Positions 36,413 through 44,885 of a stretch of DNA of 64,000 bases are shown here, in pieces. The stretch comes from Companilactobacillus nodensis DSM 19682 = JCM 14932 = NBRC 107160. GTDB taxonomy: Bacteria > Bacillota > Bacilli > Lactobacillales > Lactobacillaceae. The stretch covers positions 101,847 through 165,846 of the forward strand of contig NZ_BAMN01000005.1 of assembly GCF_000615905.1 (NCBI RefSeq), written 5' to 3'. How positions within the stretch are numbered: position 1 is the first letter of the stretch; each line of letters starts with the position of its first letter. The notes under the pieces are model-generated. The model searched no databases. It was not told where the DNA came from and worked only from the letters and a program-made list of their open reading frames with translations. The position numbers and the translations under genes were made by a program.

Positions 36413-37519
36413 CTAGTCAATTAAACTATCAGGCTTCATGCCTGTTAAAAAGTCCCAAGTACCATTACTGATCTGATAAGTATCTTGATCCATTCTCGAC
36501 AACTTATGATTGATAAGTTCTTCGTGACCAGCCAAGACTTTACCAACAAAGTGCGGCTCAAGTAACATTTGAATACCAACACCAACTAATTCAGCGTTAT
36601 TTAGTATGCCCTCAGCTTGCTCCTTACCTTCAACGCCACCGATACCGATCAACGGAACACGTCCGTTAATTTGGTCATGAACATAAGCCAAGATCGACTT
36701 ATCTTTGTAGTCATCACTGACGGAAACACGTTTGTAATCATTCTCAGATAAGTGTAAGTAATCCAATGGTTTGTCAGCAAGTTTATCGACTAGATACATC
36801 GTATCTGACATACGGATCCCGGGATTTTCATATTCTTCAGGAGAAAACCTATATCCGACGATAAAATTCTTAGCACCGGACTTATCAACAACATCTAACA
36901 CGCCATCCACTAACTCATCAATGAAATGATAACGTTTCTCAAGGCTGCCACCCCACTCGTCATGACGACGATTAGAATGTGGTGAGAAAAATTGTTGGAT
37001 AATATAAGTATTGGCACCGTGTAGTTCTACACCATCAAATCCAGCTTCAATGGCACGTCTAGTGGCCTTCCTAAAGTTATTGATCAACTCTGTAACTTCA
37101 GCAGATTCCATTGCACGAGGTGTCTCAGCACCTGGACGCTCGGAAGCAACAGCACTGGCAGATACTGGTTGAACACCGTGAAGAACACCAGAATCGGTCA
37201 TACGACCAGCATGGAAAATCTGCAATATTGCCTTAGTTCCATTCTTCTTAATTACTGCAGCCAACTTAGCCAGTCCAGGAATGAACTTATCATCAGCGAC
37301 ACTGAGCTCGCCATCCCAACCCTTACCATTATCTTGAACATTGGCTGCTCCAGTAATAACCGCACCATTTTCTCCGGCACGAGAACTATAATAACTCACC
37401 TCATCATTAGTCACAGTCCCGTCGAAGAAACTCATTTTGGTCGTCATTGGCGACATAATAAAACGGTTCTTGATCGTCAAACCACGTCTGAATGTTAATG
37501 GACCTGTCATTTTTGTCAT
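36413..37519 (-). CDS. Old Yellow Enzyme family NADH:flavin oxidoreductase
   Basis: 368 residues, single FMN TIM barrel: LKNRF-type start (TIKNRFIMSPMTTKMSF), FHAGRMT, FDGVELHGANTYIIQQFFSPHSNRR (catalytic His...Asn) and a phosphate-binding end (ISNG region differs). No Fe-S or FAD domain, unlike the gene at 18543. It reduces activated C=C bonds in unsaturated carbonyls, possibly for detoxification. Last in a minus-strand series below S component, PduO and MFS, with gaps of 3 to 73 bases. Confidence 0.88.
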   Translation of the reverse strand: MTKMTGPLTFRRGLTIKNRFIMSPMTTKMSFFDGTVTNDEVSYYSSRAGENGAVITGAANVQDNGKGWDGELSVADDKFIPGLAKLAAVIKKNGTKAILQIFHAGRMTDSGVLHGVQPVSASAVASERPGAETPRAMESAEVTELINNFRKATRRAIEAGFDGVELHGANTYIIQQFFSPHSNRRHDEWGGSLEKRYHFIDELVDGVLDVVDKSGAKNFIVGYRFSPEEYENPGIRMSDTMYLVDKLADKPLDYLHLSENDYKRVSVSDDYKDKSILAYVHDQINGRVPLIGIGGVEGKEQAEGILNNAELVGVGIQMLLEPHFVGKVLAGHEELINHKLSRMDQDTYQISNGTWDFLTGMKPDSLID

Positions 37520-37592
37520 AGATATCTACCTCTTTAGAACTAAATTATGATATTAAAAAGATGCCACCGTCAAGTAACACCTCATAATATTA

Positions 37593-38789
37593 TTAATCTT
37601 TAACCAGTAACGATGTGAATGCGCCGAGTAATAACGAGATTGCCATAAAAATAAAGGCATTCGCAAAGTTACCACCTGATTGCTGAACAATACTACCAAT
37701 CAACATTGGTGCGATGAAACCACCTAGAGTTCCACCGGTACCAACAATTCCTGATGCGGAACCAATGATCTCTTCAGGGAAAATCCTCTGTGGCCATGAA
37801 GCTGTGGCGGCAAAAGTGGAAACAATGAACATTCCACTGATTGCCACACTGATGATGGCAACAATCAATGTTTTGGCCAAAATCAAACCGACAATACCTA
37901 AGACGGCAATGATCGCACTACTAATAATAAATTGCTTCTGCTTACCAGCCATTACTCTAGTAAGAATAATACCAGTACCTAAGCTACCGAGAATCTGCAT
38001 GATAGCACTGACCGCCATGATAGCCCCAGCTTGAGCAACTGACAGATCGAACGTATGAGTCAAATAACTAGGCATCCACGACATAGCACCATAGGTAACA
38101 ATATTTTCGAGCAGTAAAATAACAAAAATTAAAATAACACTACGATTCTTGATTGTCTGACTGAAAGGCAGTTTCTTTTGAATCTTAACCTCAGTTCTAA
38201 CCTCACCAGAATCATTAGGCAGCATAAACAAAACACAAAGAAATGCTACTAAAAACAAAGTTCCTAACATGTAATAACCGTATCTCCAATTAGCGGAAAT
38301 AACGTTGGCACCCAAAGTATAAGCCAAAATGCCACCAATACCAGTTGTCGTCAAAATCCCTGACTGGGCCATAACACGTTTGGTCGGATCGAAGTTCTCC
38401 GCAATGGCCTTAGACGTTGAAGGTGGATAACCTCCGTGTCCTAATCCTGCCAAGAATCTGATTGCAATGAACAACAGTAAACTGCTGGCAAATCCAAATA
38501 AATACGAAGTTACTGCGATACTTGCCAATGATATCAGCAAAATCTTCTTGGCTCCGATTTTATCAGCCAACCAACCACCGGGAATCTGCATACATGAATA
38601 CGCTAAAAAAAATGCACTCATAATGAACCCCGTTTGAGTCGTGGTCAAATTGAAGTCCTTAGCAATCGGAATAACCGCTGTCGAAACCATAGTCTTATCC
38701 ATGTAGACCATCGTATAACCGATCATCAAAGCGGTAATAACTTTGATGTTCTTGGCCGACATTTTCGGCTTAGTAGTTTCTTTTCCCAT
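37593..38789 (-). CDS. MFS transporter
   Basis: 398 residues, twelve helices, GGWLADKIGAKKIL between helices 2 and 3 and GLGHGGYPPSTSKAI in helix 4-5, typical of the ACS/organic-anion branch. No central charged linker of note. The preceding gene (pduO) ends 48 bases upstream. Substrate unknown. It may serve the OYE enzyme downstream rather than cobalamin metabolism. Confidence 0.85.
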   Translation of the reverse strand: MGKETTKPKMSAKNIKVITALMIGYTMVYMDKTMVSTAVIPIAKDFNLTTTQTGFIMSAFFLAYSCMQIPGGWLADKIGAKKILLISLASIAVTSYLFGFASSLLLFIAIRFLAGLGHGGYPPSTSKAIAENFDPTKRVMAQSGILTTTGIGGILAYTLGANVISANWRYGYYMLGTLFLVAFLCVLFMLPNDSGEVRTEVKIQKKLPFSQTIKNRSVILIFVILLLENIVTYGAMSWMPSYLTHTFDLSVAQAGAIMAVSAIMQILGSLGTGIILTRVMAGKQKQFIISSAIIAVLGIVGLILAKTLIVAIISVAISGMFIVSTFAATASWPQRIFPEEIIGSASGIVGTGGTLGGFIAPMLIGSIVQQSGGNFANAFIFMAISLLLGAFTSLLVKD

Positions 38790-38837
38790 AACGCCACCGC
38801 CCTTCGAACACTTTTATTTTCAAAGAAAGTGTCTAGT

Positions 38838-39404
38838 TTATCTAAACACTGGTTTGCTATTACGATACAGCACATCATCGACATCTTCAAGAACATTGGC
38901 ATATCTTGCCGCAGCGAAGAAATAATCCGATAGACGATTGATAAATTTCAATACTTCAGCGTTGATAGATTCATCCTGCATCAAAGAAACGATCTCTCGT
39001 TCAGCACGTCGAGTTACCGTCCGTGCTACATGTAGATATGAGGCCGAAACAGAACCACCAGGTAAAATAAATTTTTTAACCTGTGGAGCCACCGCCATAT
39101 ACTTATCAATTTTTTTCTCTAACCAATCGACTGTTTCGTCATTCTTGAAGATATATTCATGTTTAGCATCGTCTTCAGGAGTGGCTAAGTCGGTACCACA
39201 ATCAAACAATAATTGCTGAATTTCTTGCAGTTCATCCTTCAACTCAGCTGTTTTATCAGTCAAACTAGCCGCAACCAGTCCAACTAATGAGTTGAGTTCG
39301 TCAACCGTACCATAAGCATTGATACGCTTGTCAGACTTGTACAAAACGTCGTTACCAATAATACGAGTTTGCCCCTTGTCACCAGTTCTTGTATAAATTC
39401 TCAT
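38838..39404 (-). CDS. pduO: Cob(I)alamin adenosyltransferase, PduO type
   Basis: 188 residues: IYTRTGDKGQTRIIG (ATP-binding N-terminus), AYGTVDELNS, and the C-terminal RTVTRRAEREIV and KFINRLSDYFFAAARYAN signature. It adds the adenosyl group to corrinoid, making coenzyme B12 for diol/glycerol dehydratase or other enzymes. The ECF S component gene ends 3 bases before it. The pair, with nearby ECF ATPase, T component and DUF4430 protein, points to import and activation of cobalamin. Confidence 0.92.
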   Translation of the reverse strand: MRIYTRTGDKGQTRIIGNDVLYKSDKRINAYGTVDELNSLVGLVAASLTDKTAELKDELQEIQQLLFDCGTDLATPEDDAKHEYIFKNDETVDWLEKKIDKYMAVAPQVKKFILPGGSVSASYLHVARTVTRRAEREIVSLMQDESINAEVLKFINRLSDYFFAAARYANVLEDVDDVLYRNSKPVFR

Positions 39405-39407
39405 TAT

Positions 39408-40085
39408 CTACTCCTTCGTGATAAATAAATTATATTTTTCTTTGTAGTTGTTAAATATTTTAATCCAACGTTTACCGACTAACAATAATAAAACAGCAGT
39501 AAATATTGCGTGGATCAAATCAAAGTAAAAACTACCAGCGATCGAGATACCGACACTCTTCCAAGTTATCGGATCAACGAAACCAATAATATAGTAGACA
39601 TCCATGATCCATCCCATAATAAATCCTGATGCAAACCCCCAGACTGTCAATAACCAACGTGGTATTTGCTTACGTGACAGTAACCCTGATATTAGTCCAA
39701 TAATACCTAGGGCAAACATCTGCCATGGCGTCCATGCCCCTTGTCCAAAATACATATTGGAGGTTAAAGCGATTATCGTACCCATTAAGAAGCCTGTTTC
39801 AGGTCCACTGACAATTGCTCCCATGATCAGAACAAATAATTCCGGTTTAACAGATGGCAAAGCAGCAAACAGAACACGACCACCAACCGCCAACGCACAA
39901 ATGATAGCAATAAAAACAATTTCTCGTGAATTCTTACGTGAATGCTCGAATTTTGCAAAATAAACGCCAATCGTTAACGCTAATAATATAAATGAAAACA
40001 ACAAATAATTCTTACTTCCGAAAACTGCCATTAAGATTAAAATAATAATTGAAATGGCAATTAACGAAATTGATTTTTTATTCAA
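39408..40085 (-). CDS. ECF transporter S component, CbrT-like (cobalamin)
   Basis: 225 residues from TTG 40085 behind GAAGGAGGAACAT, six to seven helices. FIAIICALAVGGRVLFAALPSVKP and LIMGAIVSGPETGFLMG resemble the CbrT/CblT group of ECF substrate-binding proteins; CbrT of Lactobacillus delbrueckii is a characterised B12 transporter S component. Adjacency to pduO supports cobalamin or a precursor as the ligand. It probably works with the T and A components encoded at 41-43.5 kb or with the housekeeping ECF module. Confidence 0.8.
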   Translation of the reverse strand: MNKKSISLIAISIIILILMAVFGSKNYLLFSFILLALTIGVYFAKFEHSRKNSREIVFIAIICALAVGGRVLFAALPSVKPELFVLIMGAIVSGPETGFLMGTIIALTSNMYFGQGAWTPWQMFALGIIGLISGLLSRKQIPRWLLTVWGFASGFIMGWIMDVYYIIGFVDPITWKSVGISIAGSFYFDLIHAIFTAVLLLLVGKRWIKIFNNYKEKYNLFITKE

Positions 40086-40110
40086 AAATGTTCCTCCTTC
40101 AACTGTCGAT

Positions 40111-40243
40111 AATTACCAGTGTAATTTAAATTACGTAATAATTCTTAGTTTTTTTTAAAAAAGCTCTTAAAAATGGTAATTATACTGTCAAGTATGTATA
40201 ATATTTGTAAACGATGACATTACTAATAAAATGGTAATTATAT
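40111..40243. promoter_or_regulatory. Repeated TGGTAATT boxes between S component and glpF
   Basis: AAATGGTAATTATA occurs at 40171-40184 and 40229-40242, 58 bases apart, and its core in inverted form (AATTACCAG) at 40111-40119 near the S component start. The boxes flank both promoters of this divergent pair, so a common regulator is plausible. No cobalamin riboswitch is seen here. Confidence 0.45.
40206..40219 (+). promoter_or_regulatory. cre site before glpF
   Basis: TGTAAACGATGACA fits TGWAANCGNTNWCA at all 14 positions, 75 bases before the glpF start. Catabolite control by CcpA is expected. Confidence 0.7.
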
Positions 40244-40293
40244 CGAATTTTAATAAATTTTTATAGAATTATTTGCACAAAGGGGTGTATTTT

Positions 40294-41013
40294 ATGCAAG
40301 ATAGCTTAACTTTACAATTATTGGGTGAATTCATTGGTACCTTAGTCTTGATCCTACTCGGTGACGGTGTTGTTGCAGCTGTAAGTTTGAAAAAATCAAA
40401 GGCTGAAGGTGCTGGTTGGGTCGCTATTGCACTTGGCTGGGGTCTCGCAGTAACACTTGGTGTTTACTGCTCCGGATTCTTGAGCCCTGCTCATCTTAAT
40501 CCAGCCGTTACATTAGGGATGGCCATTGCCGGATTATTCCCATGGTCATCAGTAATACCTTATATCATCGCTCAAACATTAGGTGGTATCGTTGGTGCCG
40601 TACTAGTCTGGGTCAACTACTATCCACACTGGGCTGAAACAAAAGATGAGGATGCTATCCGTGGTGTATTCGCAACTGGACCCGCTATCAGAAATTATCC
40701 AATGAATTTTATCAGTGAATTTATTGGTACTTTCGTTTTAGTCTTCGCTCTACTAGCATTTACACGTGGTAAGTTTACCGATGGATTGAATCCAATGGTC
40801 GTCGGTGTCTTAATTACATCGATCGGTTTCTCACTTGGTGGTACGACAGGTTATGCTATTAACCCTGCCAGAGATTTGGGACCAAGAATTGCTCACCAAA
40901 TTTTACCGATTGCCAATAAAGGTGATTCTGACTGGCCCTATAGTTGGGTTCCTGTCTTAGGACCTATGGCCGGTGGCGCTGTTGGTGCATTAGTTTATCT
41001 ATTAATTCCTTAA
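40294..41013 (+). CDS. glpF: Glycerol facilitator (aquaglyceroporin)
   Basis: 239 residues from ATG 40294 behind AAAGGGGTGTATTTT. Two NPA boxes, HLNPAVTLG and INPARDLGPR (Asp after the second box marks glycerol-type channels). Six helices. It lets glycerol or propanediol cross the membrane. Its place among cobalamin genes suggests feeding of B12-dependent glycerol/diol dehydratase, encoded elsewhere if at all. Confidence 0.92.
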   Translation: MQDSLTLQLLGEFIGTLVLILLGDGVVAAVSLKKSKAEGAGWVAIALGWGLAVTLGVYCSGFLSPAHLNPAVTLGMAIAGLFPWSSVIPYIIAQTLGGIVGAVLVWVNYYPHWAETKDEDAIRGVFATGPAIRNYPMNFISEFIGTFVLVFALLAFTRGKFTDGLNPMVVGVLITSIGFSLGGTTGYAINPARDLGPRIAHQILPIANKGDSDWPYSWVPVLGPMAGGAVGALVYLLIP

Positions 41014-41017
41014 TAAT

Positions 41018-41059
41018 AAAAGCTATAGGACAAATATTAATATTTGTCCTATAGCTTTT
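41018..41059. terminator. Bidirectional terminator
   Basis: AAAAGCTATAGGACAAATATT / AATATTTGTCCTATAGC with T run, almost perfect, between the convergent glpF and ECF ATPase genes; it overlaps the end of the latter. Confidence 0.9.
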
Positions 41060-42653
41060 TTAAATTATTCCAAGTCAAAGCATCTGGAAAACTATCCCTA
41101 GATGCCTTATTTATTTCCGTTGTATAAAAGAATTTGTCCCTGAAAAATTCAATTGGTTGTTTGAACTCACTTAATTTACCGTCAAACATCATTGACACAT
41201 AATCAAACCGCGTCGCAAAAACTAAATCATGACTATTTGCGAATAAGATACCGCCAGTTGCCAGATAATCCTCTAATAGCTCATGAAGTTTTAAAACCAT
41301 ATTAGGATCTAATCCCTTCGTTGGTTCGTCCAAAAACAATACCTCAGGATTCTTGATCAAACCAATTATCAGCGCTAAGAATTCCTGTTGTCCTCCACTC
41401 AAATCATAAGGACTGATATCTTTTAACTCAAACAAATCATATTGTTTTAGAATCAAATCAACTTGTTGAGAAGTGATCTCAGAATTATTTTGTTTTAGCT
41501 GAAACTCGATTTCTCCAAAAACAGTATCGGCAACAAACAGTAGCGCTGGATTCTGCGGTAGAACAAACAGTTTTTGATAAATATCTATATTCTTATTATT
41601 AACAGTCTCACCATCCAAAACAATCTTGCCGGACTGTTGCTTCATCTGCTGTGAAATAACCCTGATCAATGTGGACTTACCAACTCCATTAGGACCGACT
41701 AAGCAGTATGACATCCCTTCATCCAACTCAAAATTAACTTTATCCACAATTGTTTTTGACTCAAAATCAAATCGGAATTCCAAATTTTTAAGCTGTAATA
41801 CTTTTTTGGAATTATTAACTTTTCGAGGACTATCGACATAATTTATTCCATCTTTATGCTCAATTAACAGTTTATTAAATTGACGATTATTCAATGGCAA
41901 AACCATATCATCGTTAAACTTTAATTCCATAAAGGATCTATCTATTTGAGACAAATAATTCTTATAAAAATTATCTTGATACATCTTCTTTAACGCTGTA
42001 TCGACCTTTTCATCCAGCAATATCGACCCCGATTCGATGATAGCCAAACGATTGGCATACACGGTATTACGTTCGAGTGAATGTTCCACCATGACGATAG
42101 TTACATTTAATTCCGAGTTTATTTTGTGCACCATCTGCAGTAATTTTTCGGCCGCAATTGGATCAAGTTGTGACGTCGGTTCGTCTAGTAACAAAATATC
42201 CGGATCAGTTATCAACGCTGAAGCCAAATTGATCAATTGCTTCTGCCCACCAGATAATTCCTGTTCAGTTAGATCCAACAAGTCGATGATCCCGAAGTAA
42301 CTTGCTACTTCCGCGATTCTCATATGTCTTGTATCAGTCGAATAGCCTCTATTCTCAAGAATAAAATTAAATTCATCCCTAGCACATTCAGTTATCATCT
42401 GATTATCCACAAATTGCGAAATATAAGAAATATTATTATCAGCTATCTGACAATCTAGAGTACCTTCGGTAATATTACCAACCACTAGGTCCGGCTTCAG
42501 TTGTTTCAATAAGGTACTTTTACCACTACCGGTTTTACCGATCAATAACAAAAAATCGCCTTTGTTGATGGTTAAATCAACCTTACTTAACGAAAGTTTT
42601 TGACTGTTGGCATATTTGAAGCTGTAGTTTTTGAAATGTACCATTTCCACCAT
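41049..42653 (-). CDS. ECF-type ABC transporter ATPase, two fused nucleotide-binding domains
   Basis: 534 residues. The first domain has Walker A GKTGSGKST and signature LSGGQKQLI; the second has GPNGVGKST and LSGGQQEFL, with Walker B LLLDEPTSQLD and LFLDEPTKGLD. Fusion of both ATPases (YkoD-like layout) marks a dedicated ECF system rather than the shared EcfA1/A2. Its start overlaps the T-component gene by 67 bases; GTG/ATG choice within that overlap is uncertain. Coupled expression with the T component is evident. Confidence 0.88.
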   Translation of the reverse strand: MVEMVHFKNYSFKYANSQKLSLSKVDLTINKGDFLLLIGKTGSGKSTLLKQLKPDLVVGNITEGTLDCQIADNNISYISQFVDNQMITECARDEFNFILENRGYSTDTRHMRIAEVASYFGIIDLLDLTEQELSGGQKQLINLASALITDPDILLLDEPTSQLDPIAAEKLLQMVHKINSELNVTIVMVEHSLERNTVYANRLAIIESGSILLDEKVDTALKKMYQDNFYKNYLSQIDRSFMELKFNDDMVLPLNNRQFNKLLIEHKDGINYVDSPRKVNNSKKVLQLKNLEFRFDFESKTIVDKVNFELDEGMSYCLVGPNGVGKSTLIRVISQQMKQQSGKIVLDGETVNNKNIDIYQKLFVLPQNPALLFVADTVFGEIEFQLKQNNSEITSQQVDLILKQYDLFELKDISPYDLSGGQQEFLALIIGLIKNPEVLFLDEPTKGLDPNMVLKLHELLEDYLATGGILFANSHDLVFATRFDYVSMMFDGKLSEFKQPIEFFRDKFFYTTEINKASRDSFPDALTWNNLKKL

Positions 42654-43513
42654 AAGTATTGAAACACTCCTATTAAAATTGGCATTGTAATCATAATTAA
42701 ATTGATGACACTGATAATTATTATATTTGAATTTATTCCGAATTTAACTGTCGCTGAACCAAAATCAACTTTGCCCGTTTTTAAAAATATCATCGTAAAA
42801 TTAAATATGATAGTCAGAAAACTAACTGTGAAAAAAATATAGTCTGACTTCGTACCATGATAATCCCGAGAAACTTTCGCACGTTCGTTATAACCCTTAG
42901 TTATTAAGACATCCGATACATTCATAAAACTTGCAACTGATTTGTTTAAAACTATTTCTAGCAGGTCCATTTGTTTGGAGACTTTACCGTTACCGTGATA
43001 ATTATTATTACGAAACTTATAAAGAAAACTAGTATTCTCAAATATTTGAATTATCTTGGGAATAAACTTAATCGTCAAAATAAAGACAATAGCAATACTC
43101 CGTAAACTTTTGGACAGTAAATCAAAAATAACTTTGACATTAGTCAATGAATCATAAATATAGAAGGCTAATAACAAATTAACGAATGAAAAGGCCAAGA
43201 TACCAGCATTCAAAAGCGATTCAGTGGTCACTCTCAGTAATGGTATTTGAAAAAGAACATTACTCCCTCTTTGATTGATAATCAGATTAAATATAATCGT
43301 GGTCAAAAAAATTATTACTGTAAATTTAAAATAACCTTTCGAATCTTCTCTTTGAGTAAACTTGGCAACGAATAATAAAGACAAGAATACTACCAAAACA
43401 ATTATTGGGTTATTAAATACAAGTGATGAAATAATGATTGATAATAAATAAACTAGTATCGAAAAATTATTTACTGATTGTTTAAATCCAGAATAAATTT
43501 TTTTCACTATCAA
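42587..43513 (-). CDS. ECF transporter T component
   Basis: About 308 residues; TTG 43513 (GGGAG 6 bases before) or GTG 43507 are both possible starts. Five to six helices, with the coupling helices marked by SKSLRSIAIVFILTIKFIPK and ITKGYNERAK (the AxA/ARG-type motif is poorly kept). It joins the ATPase pair to the S component. The far 3' end overlaps the ATPase gene. Head of the minus operon, divergent from the DUF4430 gene. Confidence 0.82.
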   Translation of the reverse strand: MIVKKIYSGFKQSVNNFSILVYLLSIIISSLVFNNPIIVLVVFLSLLFVAKFTQREDSKGYFKFTVIIFLTTIIFNLIINQRGSNVLFQIPLLRVTTESLLNAGILAFSFVNLLLAFYIYDSLTNVKVIFDLLSKSLRSIAIVFILTIKFIPKIIQIFENTSFLYKFRNNNYHGNGKVSKQMDLLEIVLNKSVASFMNVSDVLITKGYNERAKVSRDYHGTKSDYIFFTVSFLTIIFNFTMIFLKTGKVDFGSATVKFGINSNIIIISVINLIMITMPILIGVFQYLWWKWYISKTTASNMPTVKNFR

Positions 43514-43659
43514 TCACTCTCCCATCTACTCACTAGTACATTTAAGAATAACACAATTCCAAAGTATTATTATTCACATGAAATCCTTATATATTGATAA
43601 ACAAATTCTCTGATATAATTAGAAATCGCAAGCTAATTTTATCTGAAGGAGTACATATT

Positions 43660-44040
43660 ATGAAAAAAAGAATCACCGTTTTATTAATGTCATTGTTATT
43701 GCTTATTGGTGTTATCGCACCGGCTGCCACAACAACCGCTGATGCAAAGACAAAAAACATCAAAGTTACTTATGTCTTGAAAAAGAATAAGAAACAAATT
43801 GCTAAGAAGACTGTTACCTTAAAAAAGAATGCCACTGTTATGACTGGCGTCAAAAAAGGCTGGAAAGTTACTGAAAAGGGCGGCTTTATCTCAGCTATCG
43901 ATGGCAAGAAGCAAAACAACAAAAAGAAGATCTACTGGACCTTTACTGTTAATGGTAAAAAAGTTAACGTTGCTGCCAACAAAAAGAAGTTAAAGAATAA
44001 AGACAAAGTTACATTCACATTAGCCAAATATAATGGCTAA
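43660..44040 (+). CDS. Secreted DUF4430 protein, transcobalamin-like domain
   Basis: 126 residues from ATG 43660 behind GAAGGAGTACATATT. A signal peptide (1-30, cleavage near TADAK) and one domain, very Lys-rich: VTYVLKKNKKQIAKKTVTLK, KGWKVTEKGGFISAIDGK, KIYWTFTVNGKKVNVAA, a DUF4430 pattern. DUF4430 is related to the beta domain of intrinsic factor/transcobalamin, so this is probably a surface corrinoid-binding protein. No LPXTG or lipobox is seen; the positive charge may hold it to wall polymers. An extended -10 (TGATATAAT) lies before it. Confidence 0.8.
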   Translation: MKKRITVLLMSLLLLIGVIAPAATTTADAKTKNIKVTYVLKKNKKQIAKKTVTLKKNATVMTGVKKGWKVTEKGGFISAIDGKKQNNKKKIYWTFTVNGKKVNVAANKKKLKNKDKVTFTLAKYNG

Positions 44041-44060
44041 TTAATATTTCTTACAAATAA

Positions 44061-44090
44061 GTCGTTGAGAGAACATCTCAACGGCTTTTT
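44061..44090 (+). terminator. Terminator of the DUF4430 gene
   Basis: GTCGTTGAGA / TCTCAACGGC stem with five T, 20 bases after the stop. Confidence 0.85.
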
Positions 44091-44134
44091 GTATGTCATA
44101 ATAAAAATAAATAAATTTGCGAGGTTGACTTAAA

Positions 44135-44851
44135 ATGCTATTGAATTTGAAAGAACTCAATTGGTCAAAATCAGACTATGAAAAATTTCTAACTGAACTG
44201 GAAAGTATGAGTGATCCAAAATATCGTGAGCGAGCTGTAAAAATCATTGTTACTGCCTATCCAGTCATCGGCATATCTATGAGTGAGCTTCGCGCTATAG
44301 GCAAAGAAATCAGTCAAGGCAACCCCAAAGAATTCCTAAGCATTGTTGGGACAGAAAACTATGAAGTCGTCATCATCCAAGCTTACGTTATAAGTAACAT
44401 GAAACTCACCCTGACAGAATTCACCTCATACTGCGATGAATATTTATCAAAATCAAATTCTTGGGCAACTTGTGATATGGTCATTCACTTCAAACAAGTT
44501 CTCAAGTATCGTGATGAGTTCTTGAATACTATCAAGTCTTACTTGAACAGCGATAATCCTTGGCTACAACGAAGTGGCCTGGTCTTCTTGCTGAAGTTCT
44601 ACAACACAGCCGGTTACACTGACGAAATACTCGAATTAGCCACTTCAATAAAGAGTGATGAGTATTACGTTCAAATGGGACAAGCGTGGCTATATGCAGT
44701 TATCTTCCCGCATGATCAAGAAAGAATCTACCAAATCATTGCTAAAGAACCACAATCCAAACTTGCCAAATTAACCGTCAGAAAAATCAAATCACTCCGT
44801 CACACTAATGATGACGAAAAAGAATGTCTAACTGCAATAATCAAAAAATAG
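44135..44851 (+). CDS. DNA alkylation repair protein, AlkD-like HEAT repeats
   Basis: 238 residues, all-helical. NSWATCDMVIHF, NPWLQRSGLVFLLKFY and YYVQMGQAWLYAV are conserved blocks of the DNA-alkylation-repair (AlkC/AlkD) family, which excises N3/N7-alkyl purines. It is cytosolic and stands alone with its own terminator. Ribosome site GAGGTTGACTTAA is weak but acceptable. Confidence 0.85.
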   Translation: MLLNLKELNWSKSDYEKFLTELESMSDPKYRERAVKIIVTAYPVIGISMSELRAIGKEISQGNPKEFLSIVGTENYEVVIIQAYVISNMKLTLTEFTSYCDEYLSKSNSWATCDMVIHFKQVLKYRDEFLNTIKSYLNSDNPWLQRSGLVFLLKFYNTAGYTDEILELATSIKSDEYYVQMGQAWLYAVIFPHDQERIYQIIAKEPQSKLAKLTVRKIKSLRHTNDDEKECLTAIIKK

Positions 44852-44885
44852 TTCACTGGAAAAAATCCCAATGAACTATCTTTTT
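44848..44885. terminator. Terminator between alkD-like and permease genes
   Basis: ATAGTTCA / TGAACTAT with a 16-base loop and five T; it ends the plus-strand gene and overlaps the end of the convergent permease gene. Confidence 0.7.

Noticed and set aside
40086..40293. Cobalamin riboswitch before the S component or glpF
   Set aside because: The gap is too short and AT-rich and lacks the conserved B12 box and core.
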